Assembly (NCBI GenBank): GCA_024280535.1 | Contig: JAJRPY010000089.1 | Coordinates: 1-15,562 of the forward strand | DNA from: Gammaproteobacteria bacterium | GTDB taxonomy: Bacteria; Pseudomonadota; Gammaproteobacteria; PS1; Pseudothioglobaceae | Length of the DNA stretch: 15,562 nt | Reading direction: 5' to 3' | Shown: positions 15,464-15,562 of the stretch, piece by piece | How positions within the stretch are numbered: the first letter of the stretch is position 1 | How the letters are laid out: each line of letters begins with the position of its first letter | Translations under genes and position numbers: made by a program | The notes under the pieces: model-generated | The model's input: the letters and a program-made list of their open reading frames with translations, nothing else | What the model was told of the DNA's origin: nothing | Database searches by the model: none

Positions 15464-15480
15464 GTCTGTCAATTATTCAA
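15451..15480 (-). promoter_or_regulatory. Promoter of the aminotransferase gene
   Basis: On the minus strand TTGAAT (15475-15480, 4/6 to consensus) is followed after 18 bases by a perfect TATAAT (15451-15456), which puts the start near 15444, about 22 bases before the ATG. A perfect TTGACA also occurs at 15469-15474 but is only 12 bases from the -10, so it is unlikely to be the -35. Confidence 0.55.
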
Positions 15481-15553
15481 CAATTACAACGCACTCTATT
15501 TAAGGGTATTGTGAGTGGTTTTTGTTATTATGCAAACGTTATTAATCACCTTT

Positions 15554-15558
15554 AGGAG
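15554..15558 (+). promoter_or_regulatory. Ribosome-binding site of a gene beginning beyond the right edge
   Basis: AGGAG on the plus strand, four bases before the window ends, suggests a plus-strand gene divergent from the aminotransferase, with its start codon just outside. TATTAT at 15526-15531 could be its -10. None of its coding sequence is present. Confidence 0.4.
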
Positions 15559-15562
15559 TTAT

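Overview
The window reads as chromosomal DNA of an AT-rich gammaproteobacterium. The general look (low GC, short intergenic gaps, gamma-type GyrA, RF3 and YfhL-type ferredoxin) suggests a marine sulfur-oxidiser of the SUP05/Thioglobus group or a related symbiont. That placement is inference from memory of protein style; no search was run.

Layout from the left. Bases 1-587 are very AT-rich accessory DNA holding a possible gene end and one unrecognised protein whose 5' end looks frameshifted at a poly-A run. Bases 791-3328 form a ferrous-iron uptake operon. It has a well-formed promoter whose spacer and -10 are covered by a Fur-box-like palindrome, then an untested 24-codon ORF, then feoA and feoB. 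Bases 3362-3734 are an internally deleted IS30-like element with both ends still recognisable. It keeps the first codons and the last ~40 codons of its transposase, and a foldback covers the transposase start. A small secreted three-cysteine protein follows on the minus strand, then the RNase P RNA gene (rnpB).

Bases 4685-6914 are a tight plus-strand cluster queD-folE2-aroG. FolE2 makes dihydroneopterin triphosphate from GTP, QueD uses it for 7-deazaguanine (queuosine) synthesis, and AroG starts the shikimate pathway. gyrA follows alone (7067-9661). From 13879 leftwards to 9761 a close-packed minus-strand run encodes a periplasmic cyclophilin-FKBP fusion, MraY (peptidoglycan lipid I synthesis), a deoxycytidylate deaminase and release factor RF3, with gaps of 6, 1 and 2 bases. 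A YfhL-type 2[4Fe-4S] ferredoxin points right from the divergent region. It meets a class V (alanine/serine-glyoxylate type) aminotransferase tail to tail at a shared terminator hairpin. The right edge has a ribosome-binding site for a gene starting outside the window.

Most of the window is ordinary housekeeping DNA. The parts worth a second look are the Fur-controlled short ORF before feoA, the deleted IS with its foldback-masked transposase start, the dual-family immunophilin, and the palindrome centred next to the -10 of the aminotransferase promoter. I did not find a convincing new multi-gene system.
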